This document shows, piece after piece, positions 20,801 through 30,495 of a DNA stretch of 48,585 bases. The notes below the pieces were generated by a model. The model did no database searches. It was not told where the DNA came from and was given only the letters and a program-made list of their open reading frames with translations. The translations under genes and the position numbers were made by a program. Source of the DNA: Seminavis robusta (taxonomy: Eukaryota > Bacillariophyta > Bacillariophyceae > Naviculales > Naviculaceae); assembly GCA_903772945.1 (NCBI GenBank), contig CAICTM010000789.1, positions 1 to 48,585 on the forward strand, read 5' to 3'. Within the stretch, counting starts at the first letter, position 1; every line of letters starts with the position of its first letter.

Positions 20801-22412
20801 TCTTTTGTTCCATGACGGCCCATACGGTAATGGCAATCGCCACCAACCCGGCAGCGACAATGCCAATAATGGTGCCCGGGGATGACCACGCATTCGCACT
20901 AGCAGTCGCAAAGAGTGTATCGGCCGTACAGTGTGCCGTGATTCCGACTCCGGTACTCGTGTAGCCTTGTGGACAAATACACATTCCCGATTGTGTATCA
21001 CACGTGTAATTGTAAATGCGTTCGCAATCCGACACATGCACGCAATCGCGTCCATCCCATGTGGGCATGGGATACACAATATGCGCCGATTGTTTTTCCG
21101 GTGGAAAGACGGTTTGGGCGACCCACGCCCGGTCATTTTGCAACAGTGTCAATGCATAATCGCCTTGGCCATTTTCATCAAATTGCAATTCACCCAACAT
21201 GGTTGGAAATGTTTGGGTATTGAGATGGTTGGCGAGCACAGTGGCATTGGAAATCGTATTGGTGGCTTCCATGGTTTGCACCGCGACGGAAATAAGTGCC
21301 GATCCCAGTGTGGCGGCTTCGACGACGACGGTATCAGAGGACAATTCTTGAAAGCGACGGGAGTACTCTTGTGTGGTCCATCCCGTGAGAGCATCGGTAG
21401 CACGGACCGATTCAGCCCAAATAGCAACTCCCATGACGTGTTCGACATCCGTGCCCAAGGCTTCTCGAAAATCTTGTCCCCCGACACAAATCGTGTAGAC
21501 TTGGGCTTTGGGACTCCACTGGACGTTGCGCATGGCCGTATTCCAGGGCACGCAATCGTAGACACACGTAATGACAATGTCGGGATTGATTTGAGAAAGA
21601 TTGCGGGCGACGGGTTCCAAGACGGAAGCATTGGGGGTTTGGGGAACTTGGGTTTGGGAAATAATCTCAAAGTTGTATTGCGCCGCGAGATCGGGTGCGA
21701 CAGCACACGCGGCCGTAGTGAATCCGACATCTTCCCAAATGGTGGCGACCGTCTTGGCGTCGGTATGTTCGGCCAGTCCAGCAAATGCCGGCACTAAAAA
21801 CTTTCCCACGGGTGGCGCCGTCGTAAACACGTACGGTCGATCGGCAAAGTTGGAAGTCAGTGCGGAACCGGCGCACATGAGTAATCGTGGCTCGCTGGCG
21901 TTGGCATTGTGTTGCGTCACGACCGTCGATAAGGGTTTGGTTAGTGCCGAAGAATAGCCCGCCACCATCATATCCACATTGTCCGCCTTGACGAGTTTAT
22001 GCGCAATGGCTTCCGTGAGTTCGGTCGACGATTGATCGTCAAATGTCTGCAAATCGAGTTTGTAGTGTTTCCCATTGACTTTGGCACCACAGCGATGCAC
22101 ATTCACATAGTCCAATACCAACTGATACCCCAATCGTTGTCGATAGCATTGAAAGTAGTACTTGTCTCCTTGTTCCAACGACGAAGGACCTGCCAGCAGA
22201 ATCCTGCCGCCATCAAACACACACGTCCGGTTCGTGATGGCTGACACGACGGACGTATCCACGGATCGAAGAATCGATACCACACTGCCAGTCGGCAACA
22301 CTTCGGCTATACTGTCGTCGCCTTGACAGACACGCACCAAGAGAGTCACAGTCAAGCCGAGCAAACATCGAGAGAGCAACAACATCTTCATCATCTCAAG
22401 AGAAAAAAACAA
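17872..22412 (-). CDS. Receptor protein kinase/guanylate cyclase (11 exons)
   Basis: Exons: 22412-20358, 20269-20039, 19950-19899, 19815-19767, 19681-19328, 19249-19228, 19144-18974, 18887-18863, 18757-18556, 18476-18451, 18365-17872. All introns are GT-AG with agreeing phases; the product is 1,226 residues. Order: signal peptide; extracellular PBP1/ANF-receptor-like ligand-binding region (about 40-450); EGF-like Cys-rich patch (CDTQSGMCICPQGY); membrane span 513-534; kinase domain with GRGTFGVV (562), K582, HGDLKAAN (D760), DFG (D778) and MAPELL; then a class III cyclase domain. Cyclase residues: metal-binding D940 (FFCDIVGF) and D984 (VETIGDAY), the transition-state pair N1061/R1065, and guanine-type E980 and C1054 in RYCLFGDTVNTAS, pointing to cGMP rather than cAMP. 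The Ser/Gly-rich insert in the kinase N-lobe carries LGSMSLSN repeats. The C-terminal tail is Pro/Glu-rich. The layout is that of animal membrane guanylate cyclases, but the kinase catalytic residues are kept. Confidence 0.9.
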
Positions 22413-23340
22413 ACAAATGAAGAGAAAGGAAAATTAATGTCCCTCTTTCTTCACTGAACTAACAGTGGTTCGTATAATAGAATGGAAGGACGACGAAAGC
22501 AAAATGACTAACTTTGAGACAGTACTTTCACAGCTTTTGGGCCTGTGCTGTGACTTGCTGAGTCTGTGATTCAATCCTTCTCGGACCGTGCAACCTTACG
22601 GTCCTCTTGCTCTTTAATTCTCAATAATCAATAACGTTAAATACAACATTGCACTTGCAATAAGAAACACACCACTTTCGGCCCAAGGGCAATGTAGTTT
22701 CACTGGGAAGTTGAAGTGACGTAAGAGCAGCTATCACACCCGCTTTTGGGGTACTTTTATGTGCCTCCTTCTTTTCGAATGGAATGACTCCGTTGTCGGG
22801 CAGGGCACTTTCTTACACTTTCCGTTGGATTTCTGAGAAGGGGCAAGCACTTTTAGGTCTTTGCTCCTGGAATCAAATGTAGTGGAGTACTAGAGAACGG
22901 TAGGATCTACGAGGACTTGAGTACTGGTGTGGCTGGCTACTGGCTACAGTTAATTAAGACGACAGGTCATCTAGCCAGTCATACGATTATGCCTGGCAGC
23001 TTCTCGTGACGGTTGAAGCTGTCTTTCATCAGGGAGTGTTTGAAGCGTCGACTGCGAAGCGGACGTGAAGCGGAGACACGGTGTTGTCGGTGGGGTTAGG
23101 TTGTGGGTTGTGGGAGCATTGGTTGGTGAAGCTGAGGGCGTAGGGTTGGTAGGTGGGAGCTCGAGGCAAGGTCTGTGTGTACCGGTAGGATGATTTGTTG
23201 GTGTAGGGGCTTGGTTGGCTGGTCAAAGAACGACTACAGGTACACCAGGGCAGGGGCGTGGAAGCTTGCTGGCACTTGGCCAGCAGCCCACCACTAACGA
23301 GGAAACTATTTTATTCTAGCTAGACTAACGCTGGCTGACA
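22413..23340. other. Upstream region of receptor cyclase; no gene seen
   Basis: The proximal part is presumably the promoter and 5' leader of the minus-strand receptor gene. Farther out there are only short low-complexity open frames (23226-23029, -). No inverted repeat or RNA gene recognised. Confidence 0.4.
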
Positions 23341-24345
23341 TAAGCAGAACCAGGCCAGCCACCAACAGGAACCACCAACAGGAACCACCAACAGGAACCA
23401 CCAAACACTTTGGTTCAGCGAAGAAGAAGAAGAACACCCTTCCGAGTGCCCCCCATCCCCTTCCAACATAAATGCTGGCTCGTTAGAGCAAAGAACTACT
23501 AATGTCACCGACGGTAGGAGACTTGACTGAAAGCAAAACAATGAAGGAAACACTGCCTTTTGCTGCTGCCTGACCAAACGTCCGCTGGGACTCTCTTGAA
23601 AGATCCCCCAGCTTCCATATGGCAGGTTGCAAAGGACTCGGAGCACCGAAAATGCACATCATTGTCGTCGAGAGGAGGGCGCAACGACCAGTTGGAGAAT
23701 AGCTTGCCAAAAGGAACCGCCAACCGACCAACCGTTGCGCGACCCTGCTGCCTGACCAAACGTCCGCTGGGACTCTCTTGAAAGATCCCCCAGCTTCCAT
23801 ATGGCAGGTTGCAAAGGACTCGGAGCACCGAAAAGGCATTGTAAATTGAGGAGGGCGCAGCCAAAAGGAACCGCCAACCGACCAACCCGACCAACCGTTG
23901 CAACCCGACCCACCGACCCGCCGACCCACCGACCCGATCGTTTTCGAGTTTCAGGAATGAATCAAAAAGAGCCGTTTGCCAAAGTGAAGGAGAAACGGCC
24001 GACCCGAGGAGACCACAAACAGCTTCGACGGTTTAAAGAGCTTCGAAACGTGCACCAGCTCCGAGGGTCAGAGTTCACTTGAAAGGAGCCGTTGCCAAAA
24101 AGTGCCGGAGCCGGCGTGCTTCAAACAGCTTCGACGGGTTAAAAAGGGGCTTCCAAACGTGCAGCGACACCACCGCAACAGCGACACCCGCAACAGAACG
24201 CCATGGCCGATCTTGGAGGACGAACCATGAGAGGACGATGGCATGCATGGCACTTTCGTTCAGCGAAGAAGAAGAAGAACACCCTTCCGAGTGCCCCCCA
24301 TCCCCTTCCAACATAAATGCTGGCTCGTTAGAGCAAAGAACTACT
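23341..24345. repeat. Block of local duplications
   Basis: Several direct repeats are packed together. An 87-base sequence beginning TTCAGCGAAGAAGAAG occurs at 23414-23500 and, apparently identical, at 24259-24345. An 89-base sequence containing GTCCGCTGGGACTCTC occurs at 23564-23652 and 23746-23834 (offset 182). A diverged pair starting AAACAGCTTCGACGG lies at about 24016 and 24122. There is a 13-base tandem, ACCAACAGGAACC, at 23361-23406, and a GACCCACC/GACCCGCC array at about 23905-23936. None of it reads as a conserved protein. It looks like a region of segmental tandem duplication. Confidence 0.75.
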
Positions 24346-24501
24346 CATGACATTGCATGATGATGAGACTGGAACAGGAAACGGCCGCGGCATCTTGTCA
24401 ACTGGAGGCGACCTACGTTGGGAACTAAAGAGGATGAGGCTGCAACGATCGGTCGAAGACCGTGAACCAAACAAACAAGCAAACAAGCAACGCCACAATG
24501 A

Positions 24502-24683
24502 CAGAAGAACCGACCGTTACCTTGCACGAGTACGCTCCATCTCTAGCTGGAACCACCGCAAGACAACACCTTTCCAGCGGACCAACGTTCAGCGATACCA
24601 ATGAGGACAGCCCCGGAGAACTGACCCCGCCGGCTTCTCAAGGTTCAAAAGAACTCCGAACTACTACGGTAAAACATCACTGA
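24502..24683 (+). CDS. Weak coding candidate, small Ser/Thr/Pro-rich protein
   Basis: From the ATG at 24502 the frame gives 60 residues with balanced, non-repetitive composition (LHEYAPSLAGTTARQHL, then ELTPPASQGSKELRTTT), unlike the low-complexity frames nearby. It stops at 24681. A strong donor-like GTGAGT follows at about 24717 and a T-rich acceptor TTCGTTTCAG ends at about 24803, so a spliced transcript may cross this region, but I could not join the parts without crossing the stop. No known domain. Confidence 0.3.
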
Positions 24684-24914
24684 AAAAGGTGTCATCGTCA
24701 TGCATTGGAAGAAGAAGTGAGTTGTGTTGTGCTGAGAGAGAAAAAGAGAAAGAGCTTGCTGAACGTCGTTTCGTCCAATTCAATTCAATTCGTTTCGTTT
24801 CAGCGACGACTTTTTGGCAAGACCAACATCAAAATCGAAAGAGGTGTCAACATCAAAAATCAAAATGGAGCTCGTCATCGCTTCTCTTTGGGCAAACGTG
24901 AACAACTAACTCAA

Positions 24915-25277
24915 ATGAAAATCAAAATGATAACAATGCACAAACACGACAACCCGCACCCGTCGGAAAAAGGTACGGTACGATACGAACTAGTTGCATT
25001 TGGAGGATTCGATTCGATATCATTCGCAGGTGCAAGCCACGACGTCGTCGGTGGCCATGCCCCCACGGTACCTGAACCGAGAGACCATCCCGGTTTTACC
25101 ATCACAGCAATGGAGAACGTCAACAATCAACCAAACAAACTGTCCTCTCTGCAAGACGCCATCCCACCAAACAAATGTCTACGGAAGGCCATCGTATTCT
25201 GGAACACGCAAATTGGTGGTTCTGGCTTTTGTAAGGAGAGCAGGAAAGATGGGATCATTACCGGTGCGCCACACTAG
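24915..25277 (+). CDS. Weak coding candidate, unknown protein
   Basis: A frame of about 120 codons from the ATG at 24915 to a stop at 25275. The second half has a natural-looking composition (PTVPEPRDHPGFTITAMENV, then IPPNKCLRKAIVFWNTQIGG), while the first 20 codons are A-rich and could be leader. It is open upstream to the acceptor-like site near 24803. It may be the last exon of a gene that starts near 24.5 kb. No motif recognised. Confidence 0.3.
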   Translation: MKIKMITMHKHDNPHPSEKGTVRYELVAFGGFDSISFAGASHDVVGGHAPTVPEPRDHPGFTITAMENVNNQPNKLSSLQDAIPPNKCLRKAIVFWNTQIGGSGFCKESRKDGIITGAPH

Positions 25278-26125
25278 CAGCGCAATCGCTTCCATACAGC
25301 ACTCTGCATGCAGGTAGAAAGCGCACCATAAAGTGCCTGGCTTGGTAATCTGATTTTGACATTCGTCGTGGACCAGACTTTCGCTCCCTATTAAAAGAAT
25401 GATGATACGGGTACCCCCTCAAAACTCATTCGTCTTCCGGCCTCCTGCTAGCTAGATCGCGTGCGAAGATGGCATTTATTTGCTCCAACTTGCCTGCAAG
25501 GAGCCACCTTGTCGGGCAATCGGCTAGCTTTTTTAGTTTTGGAATGGCTTAGATTTGCCACCAGGGGCCGGTTGCGCGCAAGGGTTCTGCTGGATATGAA
25601 GCTTCAGCCGTTACTGTAGTCAAGAGAACAAACACCGAACCAGAAAGGGAGCACCGAACGAGCTCGTGTGGGCTACCGGTATCGTACAAAAGAAGATATG
25701 CAAAATGTGCCACGAACATTGAGGAGATATCCACGGGACTGTGTAAACTTGAAAATAAGCGAGAAGAACCCTGTGGCAAGGCAACCCTTTCAGCCACTGG
25801 CTGATGAGTCGAGTCTCACATACGGTAGGAAGAGTCATGCCAAAAACAAATAGATACCACAGAGACTAAGAGGCTGCCATTGTATGATATCCTTGCGTCA
25901 GACACTCTTCCAAGCAAGCGATCTCGGTGCCTGCAACGATACGCAGTTGGGGCTCTGCGATTTCAAGGGCACAAGGAGCGCAGTGTAGTTTTTTGGGTCA
26001 GGATCATTTAATCAATCTGGATCTTTAATACATGATGAAGCTTGCTACAATTCAAAAACTCTTCTTCGCCTCTGCTGGGAGAGCCAATTATAACTAAAGT
26101 CATTAGTGCATTCTGACAAGAGATC
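25278..26125. other. Intergenic left of the Harbinger element
   Basis: No gene seen. Open frames at 25668-25853 (+) and 25797-25549 (-) overlap and have no domains. Confidence 0.4.
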
Positions 26126-26128
26126 TCA
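26126..26128. repeat. Left TCA target-site duplication
   Basis: TCA directly precedes the left inverted repeat, and TCA directly follows the right one (30229-30231). A 3-base TNA-like duplication is the PIF/Harbinger norm. Confidence 0.65.
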
Positions 26129-26161
26129 GACTTGTTCTTATCAGCACCTCTTCGGTTCGGA
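26129..26161 (+). repeat. Left Harbinger terminal inverted repeat and nearby core copy
   Basis: Outer block GACTTGTTCTTATC (26129-26142), inner block CTCTTCGGTTCGGA (26148-26161). A further partial copy in the same orientation, TTCTTATCACTCTTCGG, lies at 26217-26233 and may be a repeated transposase-binding site. Confidence 0.75.
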
Positions 26162-26177
26162 GTATGGTTCATTTTAG

Positions 26178-26185
26178 TGACGTCA
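26178..26185. promoter_or_regulatory. TGACGTCA palindrome, left end
   Basis: The full 8-base CRE/bZIP-type palindrome lies 49 bases inside the left end. The same sequence occurs 55 bases inside the right end (30166-30173). TGACGT is also the core of CO2/cAMP-responsive elements described in Phaeodactylum promoters. Role here inferred. Confidence 0.5.
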
Positions 26186-26519
26186 GTAGCCCAAACCAAG
26201 TTCCGAAGAGCGTTGGTTCTTATCACTCTTCGGCCAACGTTAAATTCGGTTTTGATTCCGAGGAGGCAAGTCAGTCATTAGTTTCTGTCCCTATCATCGA
26301 CCCTCACATTTTGATGAAAATTCCAATGAAAGGGGTGGATGATCGTGCAAGAAAATAATGAAAGCGAGCAATGGCATGCAAAGTAGAGGCTAGTAGTATA
26401 AGACTTTTATAATGAATGTAGATATTAATAAGCTTAGTACTGGCGTGTTGCCTCTAGCGAACGCACACCTTCGAAACTGAAAGAGTTTCGCTTCAAAAGA
26501 TAGTAGTGAGAGGAGGAAG

Positions 26520-28438
26520 ATGGAGAATTCGGATGAAGATGACAATGGCAGTGATGCTACGGCGAAGCGCATAGCTGACGCCCTTGATAACAGGCATGGG
26601 AAACGCCCTTCAATCCATGAGCTGTCTTCATCAGATGATGATGAGGAAGATGACGACGAAGAACCAAAAGAGAAGACATTGCCTCCACTACCCCCATACT
26701 GCTCGCAAGATCCATCATGGACACAGGATTCCTTCATGTACCTAACCAACACAGAGTACAAGAAGCAAGTTGACACTGCCAACAGAGATGCAAGGATTGC
26801 GAAATACAAGCAGATGAATGGAATTCGTGATGATGAAGAAAGTCCAAACAGCGCAGTCACCGCGTCAACAACAACAGGCAACAACAACGACAACAACAAC
26901 GAATCCTTCTGCTGGCGCCTTCTCAGCTGGCCTACCCTTTACTCCAAGCACCGACCAAGCCCAGAACTTGCGCAACTACCAGGAGTTCCTGTTGAAAGGA
27001 GGGGACAGCACTGGAGGATGGGATGTGAATCAGATTGTGAAAAGATGCGAGGTAGCATTGACGCCGCAGCTTGGAGCTGACCACAAGAATAAGAGCAAGC
27101 GGGCAGGAGCAGCTTCTTCTTCACGTGAAGCCAAGCGACTGGCAAAAGCCAAGGAAAAGGAAGAAAAGAAAGCAGCAAAGGAAGCCGAACTGAAGAAAAA
27201 GGAAGAAACGTCCAAAGAGATAGACAAAATCGTGGATAAGTTCCAGCCGGACTATCGCAAGTGCATTAGGTGCCAAGATGAAAAGCATCCCCGGAACAAA
27301 CAAGATGAAACCGATTACTCAGTTGCCAAATGGTTGATTCTCAAGGAAGGAAAGCCTGAGGAGAAGCGCTATGACATTGCTGACTTCAACCATCAGCAGC
27401 TGCGCGATTTGGCCGCTAAGTGCAAGCTCAAGGGATCTGGAAGTATGTCCATGTGGAAGGCAAGGATGGAATTAGCAGCATGGGCAAAATCTGGGACGAT
27501 TTACAGTGACAACAGCATCGCCAATCCTTTTACAACAGCCCAGGAGAAGAAAACGAACACATACATGCGCATTATCCAGACTTGTTTCCATCCTTCATTG
27601 GTCCAGCGATTTGTGGATCTTAATGACAGGAACAAGCGCAAGCAGTTTGAGCAGAACAGTGGCCAAGATCCAGTGAAGTCGTTTATGGTGGAGGTGTCCA
27701 ATATGTACAACGATACTTCCTTCAATGAAACCCTGTCGAAGATTGTTAACAGTGACCAGAACTGCCCAACAGTGACGCCCATCTTGTTGAATGGGTGGCC
27801 AGCGGTGAGCTGAACCTAAATGATTTCGATCCCCAAACTCATCAAACTGTCCAAACCAAAGTGTACGACCTTATGAAGTCTCGCGAACTTGCTTTGGGTG
27901 GGATGACTATCTCTGGAAACCACGAGAGTGACTTTTGGACTTATGCGACCAATGTGTCTTACTTGAAGTGGCGAGCCAACGGACCGCCGCTTCCTGCCAA
28001 AGCTGTCTACTACACACACATCTTGTGCAAGCAGTATCCGGGCATTGATGGAAAGTTTGCTTCTCAGCTTGCTCCCAACATGAAGTCCGATTCCAATGTT
28101 CCAATGAATGGTTGCGCTGGTCTGATGGCAACGGCAGTGGACGCAAGAGCAATCGCGAGGTAGTAAAGAGGATGGACGAAGCTACAGAGCAGATCAAAGA
28201 AAACCACAACAAAACTTTCATGCAGCGGCAAGAGTACATTGATCTACAGAAGGCTGAAGCAAAGCGCAAAGCTGACACCGACAACTGGCAAGAGTACACG
28301 CGTCTTAGCAAAGAATTCCGCGGAATGAAGAAAGAAGACGATCCGGATAATGATATCATGTTGTCTCAACTGGCGGTACGTATTCGCAGCATTGAAAAGG
28401 ACCTTGGTATCACCAACAGCATCACCGATGGGTATTAG
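26520..28438 (+). pseudogene. Harbinger companion gene, frameshifted
   Basis: Four consecutive frames read as one long protein of about 640 residues. Part 1 from ATG 26520 is acidic (SSSDDDEEDDDEEPKEK). The frame then shifts within the CAA-rich tract near 26880 to part 2 (to about 27785), which has a Lys/Ala/Glu-rich helix, a CIRC motif and a SAP-like stretch HQQLRDLAAKCKLKG. It shifts near 27790 to part 3 (GELNLNDFDPQTHQTVQTK on) and near 28100 to part 4 (NEWLRWSDGNGSGRKSNREV to ITNSITDGY). No plausible GT-AG intron fits at the joints. At the second joint a single missing base would explain the break. Harbinger elements usually carry a DNA-binding partner of the transposase (often Myb/SANT); I do not see a clear Myb domain here. 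Confidence 0.65.
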
Positions 28439-28740
28439 AGAGCAATCAGAGAGAATCGACAGTAGCAGAGTAGCAGAGTAGCAGAGTAGATTAAAACAAC
28501 TAGTAGAGAGTGGAATAGTACCAGTTGCTTTTATTGTCTATTGCGAGAGTGTCGCTGGCCAATGAGGAAGTGCGTTTCTTCACTGTCAAGGTGGTTCTGC
28601 GCGCTCAACTCCATATTGGCGTGGAACGAAACTTGCGAAAAAGAAACACAAAATAAGAAGATAGAGGACAATGACGGCCTTACTAATCTGACTTATTGTT
28701 CCTGCTACTAGTAAACTTGGGCCGTTCCAATCCCGGGAGG
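28439..28740. other. Gap between convergent Harbinger genes
   Basis: No ORF. A short tandem of AGCAGAGT lies at about 28466-28490. The rest is presumably the two 3' untranslated regions. Confidence 0.45.
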
Positions 28741-29934
28741 CTACTGTCCTGGCCATGTGCTCTCGAAGATGAGAGTATCCGGCTGATGTGCCCTCCAATA
28801 AGGAATCGAGTGCGATGGGATCTCCATTCTCATTTTCAGGGACGGTAGGGACGTATCGTGGAAGTGATTCGTCGCTTCGAGAGCCTCATATCTCTCTCCT
28901 GACTGCTCAGATCTGCGAATCCTCTCGTTGATGCAGAAGTTGTGCAAGGAGCCAATGGCTTGGATGAGCCAAGCCAAATTGGAAACAGAGCAACCGAGTG
29001 GATGGTTGAGAATACCCCACTTCAGGTTCATCATTCCGAATGCCATTTCAACACGAATCCTCACTTGGCTGGCATAGTAGTTGAAGTTGTCGTACTTTTT
29101 GTCTTGCTTGGAAACTCCAGCGTATACAGGGACTAAGTGTTCTGTGGGACAGTAAGCAGCATCGCCGATTGCACATATGCCAAAAGGAAGGCCTTCAACC
29201 AATTCGCCTAGCGTGACCTCACCCATTGCTTCCTTATCACCCATGACACCAGGACCAGCAAGGGCAATAAAGACGAACCGGCAAAGATGGTCCACGGCAG
29301 CTTGAACATTTACACCGTAACATTGATAGTGTCCAGAAAAGAAGGACTTGACATTCTTCACTTCAGTTTTCGAGGGAACCTTGATCCTCATAAGATACCC
29401 ATCCAATACGGCTGCGCAGTTATCTATTACACCCTGATGACTGATGGATGCAAACCCAGCGATAGCAGATCCTATTTCATCATTGGTTTTGGGCCACTTT
29501 GGTCTCAACTCTGGGCACTTGCAGATGGCCGTGATTGTCTTCCAAACCACTCTGTAAAAAGAAGCGTGGGAGATGCCACAAACGTCCGTGATGTCCAGGT
29601 AGGATCCTCCCGATAACCATCGAATTGTACAATACAGACACAGTTCCGGAAGGATTGTTCCTCCACGTAAGTTTGCTGAGGTTTCATTCACTCGCAATGG
29701 TTCTCTGATCAGACCTAAAAGTTTGTTGAAAGACTCGAATGTCATGCGGAGACGTCTGTCAAAAGTTCCTCTCAAGACATGCTGATAACTGTACTCACTC
29801 CATGCCAATCTTTGTTCAAAGTGGGATGGGTTGCGAGTTTCTGGGCATTCCAAGATACCACAAGAGATCAAAAAGACATGCAAGAGGTCATCATCTTCCT
29901 CTTCAAAGAGATGGTCTAGTATGTTGGACGACAT
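28741..29934 (-). CDS. PIF/Harbinger DDE transposase
   Basis: An intact 397-residue frame from the ATG at 29934; it is open a little farther upstream without another ATG. It follows the DDE_Tnp_4 pattern: a helical N-terminal region with TFESFNKLLGLI; a helix-turn-helix-like GGSYLDITDVCGISHASFYR; first catalytic D178 in AAVLDGYLMRI, followed by SGHYQCYGVNVQAAVD; second D258 in CAIGDAAY; and E296 in RVEMAFGMMNLKWGIL. It ends with HNFCINER. All three catalytic acids are present. It should bind the element's ends and cut and paste the DNA, normally with help from the companion protein, whose gene here is frameshifted. This copy may therefore depend on a partner from elsewhere. Confidence 0.9.
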   Translation of the reverse strand: MSSNILDHLFEEEDDDLLHVFLISCGILECPETRNPSHFEQRLAWSEYSYQHVLRGTFDRRLRMTFESFNKLLGLIREPLRVNETSANLRGGTILPELCLYCTIRWLSGGSYLDITDVCGISHASFYRVVWKTITAICKCPELRPKWPKTNDEIGSAIAGFASISHQGVIDNCAAVLDGYLMRIKVPSKTEVKNVKSFFSGHYQCYGVNVQAAVDHLCRFVFIALAGPGVMGDKEAMGEVTLGELVEGLPFGICAIGDAAYCPTEHLVPVYAGVSKQDKKYDNFNYYASQVRIRVEMAFGMMNLKWGILNHPLGCSVSNLAWLIQAIGSLHNFCINERIRRSEQSGERYEALEATNHFHDTSLPSLKMRMEIPSHSIPYWRAHQPDTLIFESTWPGQ

Positions 29935-30074
29935 GGGATTCTTTGACAATGATGCTACTGTTACGTTTATCTCATCATTGGTTTCTTCTTCTATGTTCTA
30001 GGAAAGTCGACTGGCGCTGGTCATTTCATTGGAGTTTGTTGGATTTTCATTGGCCATCAAAAGCCAAAAAGAAT

Positions 30075-30140
30075 CCGAAGTCACCGCACCGGAAAGGCTT
30101 CTGCATTGTTTTGATCAGCATTCCGGTGCGGTCACTTCGG
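30075..30140. repeat. Subterminal hairpin-forming inverted repeat
   Basis: CCGAAGTCACCGCACCGGAA (30075-30094) and TTCCGGTGCGGTCACTTCGG (30121-30140) pair over 20 positions with one mismatch and a 26-base loop. It lies 90-150 bases inside the right end of the Harbinger element and upstream of the transposase start, so it could be a regulatory hairpin or binding site. Confidence 0.75.
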
Positions 30141-30165
30141 AAATTTTTGGGTCATTGATGGTCTG

Positions 30166-30173
30166 TGACGTCA
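30166..30173. promoter_or_regulatory. TGACGTCA palindrome, right end
   Basis: Mirror partner of the site at 26178-26185, about 230 bases upstream of the transposase start codon. Confidence 0.5.
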
Positions 30174-30196
30174 AAACAACAAAAAACAATCTACAT

Positions 30197-30228
30197 TCCG
30201 AACCGAAGAGCTTCGATAAGAACAAGTC
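30197..30228 (-). repeat. Right Harbinger terminal inverted repeat
   Basis: On the plus strand, TCCGAACCGAAGAG (30197-30210), then CTTC, then GATAAGAACAAGTC (30215-30228), the complement of the two left blocks. TCA follows at 30229-30231. Confidence 0.75.
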
Positions 30229-30495
30229 TCAGGCCATTATTTGTATCTATGATCTCCTTTACCACAAATAATGACTTGGAGGTGGCTCGTTACCTGGGAT
30301 CATGCTGTCAAATACGGCAGCACCGATTGATCCCTCTTGGTGGAAGGGCTGGCCCTTTCCTTTGCGCTTCCGAACGAATCCAAAGGAGTAACATGCGCGC
30401 AGCTAGTCTAGTAACCAATCGCAAGTATTGTGTAAACTTTTCTCTATCTTTTAATTTATTAAAGTCAAAATTCATCGTTCCGTTCGTTCATTCAT

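Larger units (their letters stand above)
26129..30228. mobile_element. PIF/Harbinger DNA transposon (4,100 bases)
   Basis: Inverted repeats of about 33 bases bound the element: left 26129-26161, right 30197-30228. Each has a perfect outer block GACTTGTTCTTATC and a perfect inner block CTCTTCGGTTCGGA, separated by 5 bases on the left and 4 on the right. TCA flanks both ends. Inside, convergent, are a companion gene (26520-28438, +, frameshifted) and an intact DDE transposase (29934-28741, -). Two-gene structure, 3-base duplication and transposase family all agree with PIF/Harbinger. The transposase could still act, but the companion gene looks broken. Confidence 0.85.

Noticed and set aside
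20931..21797. 288-codon plus-strand frame
   Set aside because: Antisense to the ligand-binding region of the receptor cyclase, which has signal peptide, membrane span and domain continuity.
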